From contig PKWK01000135.1 of NCBI GenBank assembly GCA_003133205.1, positions 1 through 29,618 on the forward strand: 29,618 nt of DNA, given 5' to 3'. Below are positions 1 through 7,192 of this stretch, piece after piece. The notes below the pieces were generated by a model. The model did not search any database. It saw nothing but the letters and a program-made list of their open reading frames with translations, and was not told the DNA's origin. The translations under genes and the position numbers were made by a program. How positions within the stretch are numbered: position 1 is the stretch's first letter; every line of letters starts with the position of its first letter. The DNA is from Granulicella sp. Its GTDB lineage: Bacteria; Acidobacteriota; Terriglobia; Terriglobales; Acidobacteriaceae.

Positions 1-2
1 TC

Positions 3-362
3 GCCGCCCGCTATCCCGCAGCCGACACCATCCACCTGGTCATGGACAACCTCTCCACGCACACGCAGAAGGCGCTGGTGGAGCGGTTCGGGGACACCGC
101 AGGGACCTGGTTATGGGACCGATTCACGGTCCACTACACCCCCAAACATGGAAGTTGGCTGAATCAGGCGGAGATGGAGGTCAGCATGTTCAGCCGCCAG
201 TGCCTCGGCAAACGACGGATCGAAAATATCGCCGCCTTGCGAAAACAGGCTCGCGCATGGAACCGCCGCGTCAATAAGGACAAGGCCACGATTCAGTGGA
301 AGTTCACACGCAGACAGGCCAGAAGGACACTTCACTACACAATCACGCGGTCAAAGCACTAG
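3..362 (+). CDS. IS630-family transposase, C-terminal part (cut by window edge)
   Basis: The reading frame is open from the window edge, so this is the 3' portion of a longer gene and the first Met inside it is not a start. The translation has the IS630/DDE_3 core: a hydrophobic strand ending in MDNLSTHT (the second catalytic Asp of the DDE triad with DNLSTH), then HYTPKHGSWLNQAEMEVSMFSRQCL, in which WLNQAE carries the final acidic catalytic residue. A basic tail follows, with WNRRVNKDKATIQWKF, typical of this family. The enzyme would cut and join the ends of its IS at TA targets. Whether the element is complete cannot be judged, because its left part lies outside the window. It marks the left side of an accessory region. 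Confidence 0.9.
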   Translation, partial: AARYPAADTIHLVMDNLSTHTQKALVERFGDTAGTWLWDRFTVHYTPKHGSWLNQAEMEVSMFSRQCLGKRRIENIAALRKQARAWNRRVNKDKATIQWKFTRRQARRTLHYTITRSKH

Positions 363-559
363 TGCGTTGAAGCCTCGTTTGCTTCGTATTTGGCGGAATC
401 GTGGAAAGTTCGGCAAACTGGGGATGAGCCGAGCGAAACAAGGAAGGATCAATGTAAAAACGGCCGCGCGGTGGGCGACGGAGACAGCCGAAGCAGTTCA
501 GATATTGTCCACTACTAAGTCCCAGGGCGAATTCCCGGAGGGTGCAGTTCTTCTGTGCT

Positions 560-584
560 GGTTCTCCGAGATATGTGGAGAACC
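560..584. repeat. Short perfect hairpin in a gene-free stretch
   Basis: An 8-bp perfect inverted repeat (GGTTCTCC / GGAGAACC) with a 9-nt loop. It lies in the 363-705 interval, which holds no convincing gene; the small open frames there have no family features. It may be the downstream end region of the IS630 element or a regulatory site for the XRE gene that follows. No T-run follows it, so it is not an obvious terminator. Confidence 0.4.
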
Positions 585-705
585 GCGTATCCCCTGCTGA
601 TAATGTGACACGTACTGAAAATGTTCCTACCTTGAGGCAATGTCTCCGGTTGTTAAGATTAGTACAAACGTCGAAGTAAAAAACTGATCTTTGATAACCA
701 ACACC

Positions 706-1071
706 ATGCCACTGCATAATAGGGCTCAGTATCTACGGTCTCTCCGCAGCAAATCTGGACTGACGCAACGGGAACTAGCGAACATTCTCGGATTGGTAGC
801 CGGAGTCACGGTGTCGCGCCATGAGCGCGCGAGCACCATGCCAGTTCTGTTGGTCGCCCTCGGCTATCAAGTTATCTTTCGCGCTCCCATAGATCAACTC
901 TTTCCGGGAGCTTATGAAGCCGTCCGGCAGAATATCGAAGATCGGTTGGCGGAATTTGAGGCAGAACTGCAACAGAGCTCAGTCAAAGGTCGCAAAGCAG
1001 CCATGATTGCACGTAAGCTGGAGTGGCTCTGGGCGAGGCGAAACCTTGATGCGGTCGAATTCAGCGAATGA
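706..1071 (+). CDS. XRE-family helix-turn-helix regulator
   Basis: A 121-residue protein from the ATG at 706; a TTG five codons upstream is also in frame and no clear ribosome binding site decides between them. Residues ~5-55 form a Cro/CI-type HTH: YLRSLRSKSGLTQRELANILGL followed by the recognition-helix segment VTVSRHERAS. A conserved GYQVIFRAPIDQLFPGAYEAV segment and a charged helical C-terminus follow. The stop overlaps the start of the next gene (ATGA), so the two are translationally coupled. I recall XRE proteins of this shape paired with RuvC-fold proteins in other bacteria, so the pair is probably a functional unit. DNA-binding function is inferred from the fold; the targets are unknown. 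Confidence 0.75.
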   Translation: MPLHNRAQYLRSLRSKSGLTQRELANILGLVAGVTVSRHERASTMPVLLVALGYQVIFRAPIDQLFPGAYEAVRQNIEDRLAEFEAELQQSSVKGRKAAMIARKLEWLWARRNLDAVEFSE

Positions 1072-1589
1072 GGAACACCAAAGAGCGCATCATGGCTATT
1101 GATCTTCGCCGCAGTCGTTTCGGCTACGCGATACTCGACGGAACGAACGCGGTGCTTGAATGGGGATCAGGAGAAATATGGGCGGATGGCAAAAAACGGG
1201 GTGACTTCAAGAACGCTCGCGTTCAGTCAGCATTGCGTGTCTCATCCCCCGCGACAGTAGTTGTGCGAAAGTCGCAGTACAGAGGAAGTCTCGACTCCCC
1301 GCTCAAGGATCGACTGATGCGGCAAATCAGGCGTGATGCGGAAGGGTATTCGATCCCGGTTGTGATGATTGGCCAGGACGAGATCAGGACGGCATTTCAG
1401 CTTTCTAAAAGGGCCTCCAAGTACGAGATTGCGTCGGTGGTCGCCCGCAAGTTTCCGGAGCTCCGTTTGATGCTTCCCGCTGAACGCAAGGCGTGGGAGC
1501 CGGAAATGCACAGCATGATTATCTTCGACACAATAGCGGCAGGACTTGCCTATTTGCAGCCTGACGGCGTCAGCGAGCCGCCGGAGTGA
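1068..1589 (+). CDS. RuvC/RNase H-fold protein, catalytic state doubtful
   Basis: A 173-residue protein starting in the ATGA overlap with the XRE gene; an alternative Met lies at residue 9. The N-terminus (MAIDLRRSRFGYAIL) matches the first strand of RuvC/YqgF-type RNase H folds, with the first catalytic Asp. The C-terminal helix (HSMIIFDTIAAGLAYL) matches the RuvC segment that carries the last acidic residues. The third strand, where RuvC has a catalytic Glu, reads TVVVRKSQYRG, so the expected acid appears replaced by a basic residue. It may be a structure-specific nuclease or a non-catalytic binding protein. It is followed immediately by a large inverted repeat (1598-1689), which is notable next to a Holliday-junction-type fold. 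Confidence 0.6.
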   Translation: MRNTKERIMAIDLRRSRFGYAILDGTNAVLEWGSGEIWADGKKRGDFKNARVQSALRVSSPATVVVRKSQYRGSLDSPLKDRLMRQIRRDAEGYSIPVVMIGQDEIRTAFQLSKRASKYEIASVVARKFPELRLMLPAERKAWEPEMHSMIIFDTIAAGLAYLQPDGVSEPPE

Positions 1590-1597
1590 TTTCCCAA

Positions 1598-1689
1598 TTC
1601 AAAACCTTTTCGTCGGCTTCGCCGGTGACGTTATTCGACGATATAAGCGTCCGTCACGCCGTGTGCGGGGCCGACGAAAGGGCTTTGAA
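1598..1689. repeat. Large inverted repeat between convergent genes
   Basis: Two 20-bp arms (1598-1617 and 1670-1689) pair at 18 of 20 positions. The 52-nt interior holds a second nested pair, GTGACG (1625-1630) with CGTCAC (1652-1657). The element fills the gap between the RuvC-like gene (stop 1589) and the convergent winged-helix gene (stop 1706). It could be a bidirectional terminator, although it lacks clean T-runs. It could equally be a small non-autonomous mobile element or a DNA cruciform. Confidence 0.65.
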
Positions 1690-1705
1690 AAGGCAGCGGC
1701 ACTGT

Positions 1706-2902
1706 TTACTTGTGCGACGTTCGCAACACACTAGGAATGCCCGCTGGTACGCCTGGCAGTGTCGTTCCAAAAAAAGCGTGCATTCCTCGGACGAGATCGC
1801 CATTAACTAGCATCGAGCGCTCTTGACTTTCCATTTCTTCGGGATGAAGCCAGCTAAATTGTCGCATCGAAGTACGAAGTTCCATCTCTGGGTCCATTTC
1901 CAGCAGCCAGCTTGGCGCTGTCTTCATGGAAACGCGACAGAACTGGAAGATGTAGACCACAAGCTCAGAGTAGCCTGGGTCGGGCTTGACGCTCACGACG
2001 AACTGTTCTCCGAGGTTTTCGACGTTAACGTCCTTAGCACTCATCCCGAGAAAGCTAGCTATGTCTATTGAGTTCTGTTCTTGGCGTGTGGTGTCGCTCT
2101 CTCCAGGTCGTCTATGCCTGAAAGGGAGCATGAATGCCTGCCATCCTGAGACTGGTTTACCGCTGAAGTAGTGAAGAAGGCAAGGGCGGCCGAGCGCGTC
2201 ATTCGCTTTGATTAGAAAAACATCAAGGTGCATGATTCTCGGTGGCATGGTCCCGAATGGCGAGTACGTGGTTGATAGGCGCAGACGTTCCTCTGTTGAG
2301 ATAATCCGCCAGATGGGGTTGATCACGCTCTCAGCGGAAAGAGTCATAACCATTGGATAGTTGTCTGCCATGAGCACTCGCTGCACGGCCTTCACCATCG
2401 CTGGGGGAAGCATCAGTTCATCTATGCGTAGCTGGAGAGACTCCGGAATGTTGCGGGTTCCGCTGAATCCATCGCTCTCCATTGTGGACAGAACTCTGTT
2501 TGGCAGAACGCCGGAGCCGACCTCGCCGTAGTTCTTTGCGGAGATGTATTGGTCGCGCTCAATATCTTTGCCTTGCCACGCTAATCGGTACCCGCGATTG
2601 CGTTCGCCTACTATCGACAGGATCTTCCCGTTGCCGCAATGGCTGAGTGCCCTACGAATCTTAGGAATAGCTTGATGTACGCTGTTGGGGCCGACAAACG
2701 TTCGTGAATTATTTCCCGCCCACGCCGTGTCAATTACTTGTTGAACCTGCAAGAATGCGGGGCTGGACTCATAGAGGGCCCGAAAAACCTTGAAATCCTG
2801 TAGATCAAGGTCTATGAGGTTGCCCCCGAAATAGAGACAGTTGTGCTTCAGATCGATTTGAAATCTGCCATCGTCCGAAAGGGTTGCGGAGTTGCCGGAC
2901 AT
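1706..2902 (-). CDS. Winged-helix (OmpR/PhoB-type) protein with a possible Nudix-like C-terminal domain
   Basis: A 398-residue protein. Residues ~10-110 look like a Trans_reg_C winged helix: a two-strand start (NCLYFGGNLIDLDLQDFKVFRALYES), a helix ending VHQAIPKIRRALS, and the closing wing ILSIVGERNRGYRLAW. There is no receiver domain and no membrane segment. Residues ~150-390 are not recognised with confidence. Their pattern (MHLDVFLIKAND, GWQAFMLPFRHRR, a region rich in E and D, then FSWLHPEEMESQ) recalls a Nudix-type fold used as a ligand sensor, but the canonical Nudix box is not evident. It is transcribed away from the next two genes across a 412-bp intergenic region. DNA binding is inferred from the N-terminal fold only. 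Confidence 0.55.
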   Translation of the reverse strand: MSGNSATLSDDGRFQIDLKHNCLYFGGNLIDLDLQDFKVFRALYESSPAFLQVQQVIDTAWAGNNSRTFVGPNSVHQAIPKIRRALSHCGNGKILSIVGERNRGYRLAWQGKDIERDQYISAKNYGEVGSGVLPNRVLSTMESDGFSGTRNIPESLQLRIDELMLPPAMVKAVQRVLMADNYPMVMTLSAESVINPIWRIISTEERLRLSTTYSPFGTMPPRIMHLDVFLIKANDALGRPCLLHYFSGKPVSGWQAFMLPFRHRRPGESDTTRQEQNSIDIASFLGMSAKDVNVENLGEQFVVSVKPDPGYSELVVYIFQFCRVSMKTAPSWLLEMDPEMELRTSMRQFSWLHPEEMESQERSMLVNGDLVRGMHAFFGTTLPGVPAGIPSVLRTSHK

Positions 2903-2990
2903 GATGATCGCACCCCGTGACGGATTTCAGCCACTTTTCAGCGATGGTTAAGTGTCGAAAATACAAAAGGACTTATTCTGTATCCGGAAC

Positions 2991-3013
2991 AAGGAACAGA
3001 CTGACCGTTCCTT
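2991..3013. promoter_or_regulatory. Candidate operator (inverted repeat) between divergent genes
   Basis: AAGGAAC (2991-2997) and GTTCCTT (3007-3013) form a perfect 7-bp dyad with a 9-nt spacer; a further GGAAC lies just upstream, giving a short direct repeat. It sits in the 2903-3314 gap between the leftward winged-helix gene and the rightward pair, so it is a plausible binding site for one of the two winged-helix proteins. This is inference from position and symmetry. Confidence 0.4.
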
Positions 3014-3026
3014 GCATAAAGATTGT

Positions 3027-3056
3027 CCCGGAGCGGTGGTGACACACCGCCCCGGG
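3027..3056. repeat. Strong GC-rich hairpin in a divergent intergenic region
   Basis: 12-bp arms (3027-3038 and 3045-3056) pair with one mismatch around a 6-nt loop. No T-run follows on either strand, so it is probably not an intrinsic terminator. The rest of the 3057-3300 stretch shows no gene I can support; part of it could be a 5' leader of the downstream gene. Confidence 0.5.
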
Positions 3057-3314
3057 TACCGCAATCAACCGCGGTAGGCATTCACCTGAACCAAGCAGAC
3101 GAACGCCAAACGCGCCACCACTCTTGCTGCCGCAAAGTGCTGCCGTGCGGGATGTCTCCTATTCTCCACGACATAGCGGCGGTGTCAAGGCCGGGTCACT
3201 TATCTTATAGGTGAGGTCCGGTTGGCGCGGTTGAGCATCCATCCTGCCACTTGAGTCCAGGGAATCCTCCGCTAACGCATTTACGTGCGTAGATAGGACT
3301 GGAGGATGGACGTG

Positions 3315-3875
3315 ATGCTCAAAGATTCCAAAAAAGTAGATTTCATCATCATTCACGACTACACCGAGATTCCGGGTGAATGCACTCCGGGTGAGGAAAT
3401 TGTTGCTTTCATCCTGATCTATCGCGGGCGCAGGTACTGGATTCCGTGGTCGCCAAGACACTTGATTCTCGTGGACTATCTCGCACGCCATCGGTGGATT
3501 GCCCAGGATGCATGGCGAATCGCCGCCCAAATGCAATTGGACCCATTTGTGTTGCAGCACGGCTCGAATGCTCCGGGTTCCTGTGTGAGAACAGCCCGAA
3601 CGAGCAGGACGGCTGTACGCAAGAAGGTCGAGCGGATTCGCGGTGTACTGCAGAAAGTGTTCGATGAAGAAGGGCTGGATCTCAAAGCCTCGGACATTAT
3701 TCGTTCTGAAGAAACCAGCACGCGATCCGTACGCTATCGTTTCAACGCCAACGTGACTTGGGTTCACTGGCCTTTGCCGGAAGGCGAAGACCCGACTTCA
3801 GGTTTGTCGTTCCCGGAGGTTCCCGGAGCGATCTTGAACTCGGCGGATGTTATGTCGCTTCGTGTGGGAATGTGA
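3315..3875 (+). CDS. Unrecognised protein with winged-helix-like core
   Basis: 186 residues from the ATG at 3315. The ideal GGAGG (3301-3305) lies nine bases before this ATG but directly abuts the upstream ATG at 3306, which decides the start. I cannot name a family. After a beta-rich start (KVDFIIIHDYTEIPG), the core from ~35 to ~150 has a helix LVDYLARHRW, a long basic helix TAVRKKVERIRGVLQKVF, and a closing VRYRFNANVTW wing. That order resembles an OmpR-type winged helix, in which the basic helix contacts DNA and the hairpin wing closes the fold. It is followed by the next gene after 40 nt and they probably form an operon. Confidence 0.5.
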   Translation: MLKDSKKVDFIIIHDYTEIPGECTPGEEIVAFILIYRGRRYWIPWSPRHLILVDYLARHRWIAQDAWRIAAQMQLDPFVLQHGSNAPGSCVRTARTSRTAVRKKVERIRGVLQKVFDEEGLDLKASDIIRSEETSTRSVRYRFNANVTWVHWPLPEGEDPTSGLSFPEVPGAILNSADVMSLRVGM

Positions 3876-3915
3876 TTCGTTGCTGGATTATTGCACTGGG
3901 GAGGAGGCGTTAGGC

Positions 3916-4386
3916 GTGCGTGTACGGGACGAGACGGAAATTAGCGCCCGATCTGCGAGCCGTCTATTGAGCGGGGGACTGCCGACTGACGCTCGAATCG
4001 GCAGCGGAATTGCGCTTGCCCCTTCGGGCAAGGGCATTGCGAGAGACAATCCTCACCATTGGCAGACCCTCATTCTTCTTCTGCCACTCTTCCACAATCC
4101 CGATTCTCGTGGCTATCGAAGACCGATTCCGTCGTTTCTCTTGGGACGAACCATTGATGAGATACAACGGTTCTTCAGTGGGTACACCGTCACCCGCGCA
4201 ACGGGATGGTATTGGAATGATAGCGACCGGACAGGGGTGCCCGACGAACTCGTCCGGTTCGAAATGGACGGAGTCTTCACCGGTGATGATCTCCGGTTGC
4301 TGAGCATATGGAAGGAAAGGTTGAGGCGGCGATTCAGACAAGACTATATCTACATGAGGCTTGCTTCTTCAGGCACGGCGCTTTGA
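3916..4386 (+). CDS. Hypothetical protein, probable partner of the preceding gene
   Basis: 156 residues if started at the GTG at 3916, which has a strong GAGGAGG (3901-3907) eight bases upstream; the longer frame from 3847 would overlap the previous gene by 29 bp and lacks such a signal. The N-terminal ~50 residues are low in recognisable structure. From ~55 the chain reads LILLLPLFHNPDSRGYRRPIP, then GGYTVTRATGWYWND-like strands, then a helix ending RRFRQDYIYMRLASSG. This resembles a small alpha/beta domain I associate with uncharacterised proteins of the type 'LLIPxxDN...GGxT...QExIYxxI'. No catalytic motif stands out. Function unknown. Confidence 0.5.
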   Translation: MRVRDETEISARSASRLLSGGLPTDARIGSGIALAPSGKGIARDNPHHWQTLILLLPLFHNPDSRGYRRPIPSFLLGRTIDEIQRFFSGYTVTRATGWYWNDSDRTGVPDELVRFEMDGVFTGDDLRLLSIWKERLRRRFRQDYIYMRLASSGTAL

Positions 4387-4460
4387 CGATTGGGCAAACG
4401 GCCAATCCATGCCACGTTTGTTCTTGACCTTGCAGCCATCAACTCAACTTCCCGCACCGC

Positions 4461-5507
4461 TCATTCTTCTTGTTGAAGAGCAATGCCAATGGGAACCTCA
4501 GGCCGAAAGAACCCCTTTCTTTCCGCCCAGCGACCCCAAAGCTGTCTCAACTGAGGGTTATCACAGAGAGAGATGGCTTCGTTAACTCCATCGAGGCTCT
4601 TCCTGCGACGAGCAGCATCTGCGGCCACAACCGCCATGAGACTGTTGAACGCCTTCGGTGCATTGTCGAGCCGGGCAACGTTCCGATATTCCTTCGGAGT
4701 GAGCTTGTTCTGCACCAAGACATCTACCCGCCGATTCATCTCAACCCATATTGGATCGGCCTCTTGCTTCGGCAATGCCAGTGAGTCTGTGGTCGCGGCC
4801 ATCGGCACCTCGGCGGAAGATAAGACATCTTCCATGTCCTTTTCGTATAAATGGAGACTGTCCGCAAAATGTGTGTAGGTCCCCGGCTCGATACCTATCC
4901 AACCCGCGAGTACTTCTTGTAATGTCATAAATTGCACAAAATTATGAGGCAGACCTAAGAAGATGTCATTGCTGCGCATGATCTGCGACCACTCAAGTCT
5001 CCCGTTGCGTACCTTGAGCATTGAGCAGATGTTGCATGGGATATCCTCCGCGACCGGTGTGCCGCGATCCGATGGAAAGTCCATCGCCGCATCCCAAATC
5101 TGTAGCACGACCTGTCGCCCATCCGGGTTGGCCTTCAGAGCGTTGCTGGCACGCTCCAGCTGATCGAATCCCACGCTCCCTCGTAGTCTAAAGCCGTATG
5201 CGCCGTGATATTCCGTCCCGGTGCCGGCAAATTTCGGCAAGATAGGATTGAAGAAGTTGAGGTACGCGGAGTCCCGGCGACCGTTCAGTATACCGATCAC
5301 TTCGACGATGGCAAATGCAACGCTCAGTGCCGGGCTCCGGGATACGACCCATCGTTGGCGGGAATCATGGACATGAATCGTTACATGGAGCAGTTCAGAT
5401 GTGCCTCCCCCTCTCCCATTCTGTCGGAGCACCTGAGATCCGTCCTTGAGCGCGGCAACGGCAAGTAGCCATGCCCTATCGGCGGTCGGAGAGTCAAATA
5501 ACGGCAT
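4461..5507 (-). CDS. Thymidylate-synthase homologue (pyrimidine C5 methyl/hydroxymethyl transferase type)
   Basis: 348 residues from the ATG at 5507, preceded by AGGAGG six bases upstream; the longer frame to 5525 is unlikely. The sequence follows thymidylate synthase: an N-terminal R-GGGT stretch (~32-36) where E. coli ThyA has Arg21 and TGTGT, RSPALSVAFAIVEVIGILNGRRD (~57-79), nucleophile Cys158 in DIPCNIC, RSND at 178-181, Asn189 in GLPHNF, and His219/Tyr221 in the DSLHLY segment. Spacings Cys to Arg (20) and Asn to His (30) equal those of E. coli (146/166 and 177/207). Asn189 rather than Asp predicts dUMP, not dCMP, as substrate. The extreme C-terminus does not resemble the usual ThyA closing peptide. 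It is the last gene of the six-gene operon and overlaps the preceding one by 14 bp. Linked to base hypermodification rather than housekeeping dTMP supply by context. Confidence 0.85.
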   Translation of the reverse strand: MPLFDSPTADRAWLLAVAALKDGSQVLRQNGRGGGTSELLHVTIHVHDSRQRWVVSRSPALSVAFAIVEVIGILNGRRDSAYLNFFNPILPKFAGTGTEYHGAYGFRLRGSVGFDQLERASNALKANPDGRQVVLQIWDAAMDFPSDRGTPVAEDIPCNICSMLKVRNGRLEWSQIMRSNDIFLGLPHNFVQFMTLQEVLAGWIGIEPGTYTHFADSLHLYEKDMEDVLSSAEVPMAATTDSLALPKQEADPIWVEMNRRVDVLVQNKLTPKEYRNVARLDNAPKAFNSLMAVVAADAARRRKSLDGVNEAISLCDNPQLRQLWGRWAERKGFFRPEVPIGIALQQEE

Positions 5508-7191
5508 GTGGTGCCTCCTTCTCACGCTCGATTAGTTCATTGAGGCCCCACTTGGGCGGATACCAATAGTCAATCTGCGAAGGCGTGCTTCTAAACACCT
5601 GTTTGATGCGAGTTCTGCCGGTGATTCCTACAATATTCGGGTGTGCGTGTCGGGCGTACTTGTCGACTTCGCAAAACAGGTTTTGACAGTCGACGAGTTG
5701 GAGAGGCCGACCCCATAGTGATTTGAATTCGATCCCCAGGCGCGCAAATTCGACCTGCTGCCTGTCGGCAACCATTTTGATGATGTCGGCTTCGTTCAGC
5801 CCGCCGAGGTCTTTGAAACACTTCCTTATTCCGTCTCGCGCGCCGGGACCGGGAACGACGAATTCCATTTCGCTGAAAGAAGTCAGTGCGCTGTAATTGA
5901 GGTCGGTGGCGTACTGATATGCCAAGAAATCGCCGATCATTGGATAGGAAAGCAATACCTCAAATACGTCGCGCATTCTCTTCATGTGCGTGATTCTTTC
6001 AGGAACACCGTCGGCCAGCATGTTGCGCAACAGCATGAGATGATTGCGATGCTTCTTGGGCTCACCATGCCTTCCCCCGGAGGGCATGATATACGCGGCG
6101 GAATAGATGGTCTGCTTGCGAGCCATCGCTGCGGTCAAGACGTTATCGAAGGAATTTAGGTCGAATGTTGCGGTCGTCAACGGTCCAAGTGTTCTTTCCA
6201 ACAGTTGCCAGGTTTCAATCTTATTGAAGAGCTTGAACAAGATGGTTCTGAAGAACACCTCGTCGGGTTTTTGATCGCCACAGTAGATAACGTTCCGAAT
6301 CAAGAACTGACTGACTCGATCTGATGCGCGGTAGGCGTTGGTGAATTTGAAGTGCAAAAGGATCGGGTCATCGGTCCACGGCGGCAATGCGTGATATACC
6401 CGCCTGAAGAACACATCCTGGCGCTTCGCTGCAAAGCGCCAGTAGGTATCGTAGACTTCCGAAGGAATCGCGGGGGACAGCTTCGTAAAGACCACGGGTG
6501 CCTGCCGAGGCGGCAACGCAGGGTCGGAATGAAGCGGGAGTGTTCCTTGCCGTGAAGCACGTGCAGCACCATGGTTGGGTGCCACGGATGCCCCGAGTTT
6601 CACCACGGACAAAATGTCGCAAAATGATTCATCAAGGGTTTGGGCAGTCGAAATGCGATGAATGGCATATCTTGCCTTTTCGGTCGCCTCGAGTTCCGCA
6701 TATGCTTCTTCGAGTGAATTGTGGATTGCGGACGGGTGCTCAATCCGAGCGGGTGTTGATCGCACAAGGAGAAAAATAGCTGTTGGGCGGTGATGTGACC
6801 AATGGTGAAGCTCCAGATCGATCATGAGTTTGAGCGACTTTTGGTCTATGCCGCCAATCTTGCCGTACGCGACGGTAGACCACCAGAACCGGTCCATCAC
6901 GACGATTTCGCCCGATTCAAGCGCTGGGATGATTGTCGTATGCAAAGCGTCGATATGCGCGGCAACATGGAGCAACTGTTTTGCTGCGGGAATGACTCCA
7001 TGCAGTCCGTATCGTGCCGGAGAATGATGAACGTTGTACACGAGTTCCCCGAGCGACCCTTCGATGCGTCCTGGAGAACTGACGTATCGTGCAAGCTGCC
7101 CTTGCGACGTGAGCCATTCAACAAGGCGGAGGCTGAGCGTCGTCTTTCCGGTCCCATCGGGACCTTCGAAAATAAATAATTGGCCGGGCAT
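5494..7191 (-). CDS. Thymidylate-kinase-like P-loop domain fused to a DNA-base-hypermodification (HMUDK-type helical) domain
   Basis: 565 residues from the ATG at 7191, with AAGGAT just upstream and only one base after the previous stop. Residues 1-200 are a thymidylate-kinase-type P-loop NTPase: FEGPDGTGKTT (Walker A, 9-18), VVMDRFWWSTVAYG (~97-110) matching the TMK DR motif, and a long helical lid. A linker (~200-235) leads to a second domain to the C-terminus with PWTDDPIL (271-278), FKFTNAYRASDRVSQFLIRNVIY-type sequence (281-303), GGRHGEPKKHRNH and FLAYQYATDLNY. I recognise this as the helical domain of 5-hydroxymethyl-dU DNA kinases and related putative base-hypermodification proteins. 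In phages such proteins phosphorylate 5hmU in DNA as a step to larger thymine modifications. The product here is inferred. Partners are the two thymidylate-synthase homologues on either side. Confidence 0.85.
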   Translation of the reverse strand: MPGQLFIFEGPDGTGKTTLSLRLVEWLTSQGQLARYVSSPGRIEGSLGELVYNVHHSPARYGLHGVIPAAKQLLHVAAHIDALHTTIIPALESGEIVVMDRFWWSTVAYGKIGGIDQKSLKLMIDLELHHWSHHRPTAIFLLVRSTPARIEHPSAIHNSLEEAYAELEATEKARYAIHRISTAQTLDESFCDILSVVKLGASVAPNHGAARASRQGTLPLHSDPALPPRQAPVVFTKLSPAIPSEVYDTYWRFAAKRQDVFFRRVYHALPPWTDDPILLHFKFTNAYRASDRVSQFLIRNVIYCGDQKPDEVFFRTILFKLFNKIETWQLLERTLGPLTTATFDLNSFDNVLTAAMARKQTIYSAAYIMPSGGRHGEPKKHRNHLMLLRNMLADGVPERITHMKRMRDVFEVLLSYPMIGDFLAYQYATDLNYSALTSFSEMEFVVPGPGARDGIRKCFKDLGGLNEADIIKMVADRQQVEFARLGIEFKSLWGRPLQLVDCQNLFCEVDKYARHAHPNIVGITGRTRIKQVFRSTPSQIDYWYPPKWGLNELIEREKEAPHAVI

Positions 7192-7192
7192 T

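Noticed and set aside
367..600. 77-codon plus-strand frame after the transposase
   Set aside because: No domain, no clear ribosome binding site, and composition not like a coding sequence.
3027..3056. Intrinsic terminator
   Set aside because: No T-run on either strand, and the flanking genes diverge, so a terminator is not expected there.
3023..3214. 63-codon frame in the divergent gap
   Set aside because: It starts within the 3027-3056 hairpin region, has no family features and lacks a ribosome binding site.
4461..5507. Housekeeping thyA
   Set aside because: Active-site residues fit, but the C-terminus does not, and the operon context with a hypermodification kinase and an XRE/ImmA pair argues for a specialised role.
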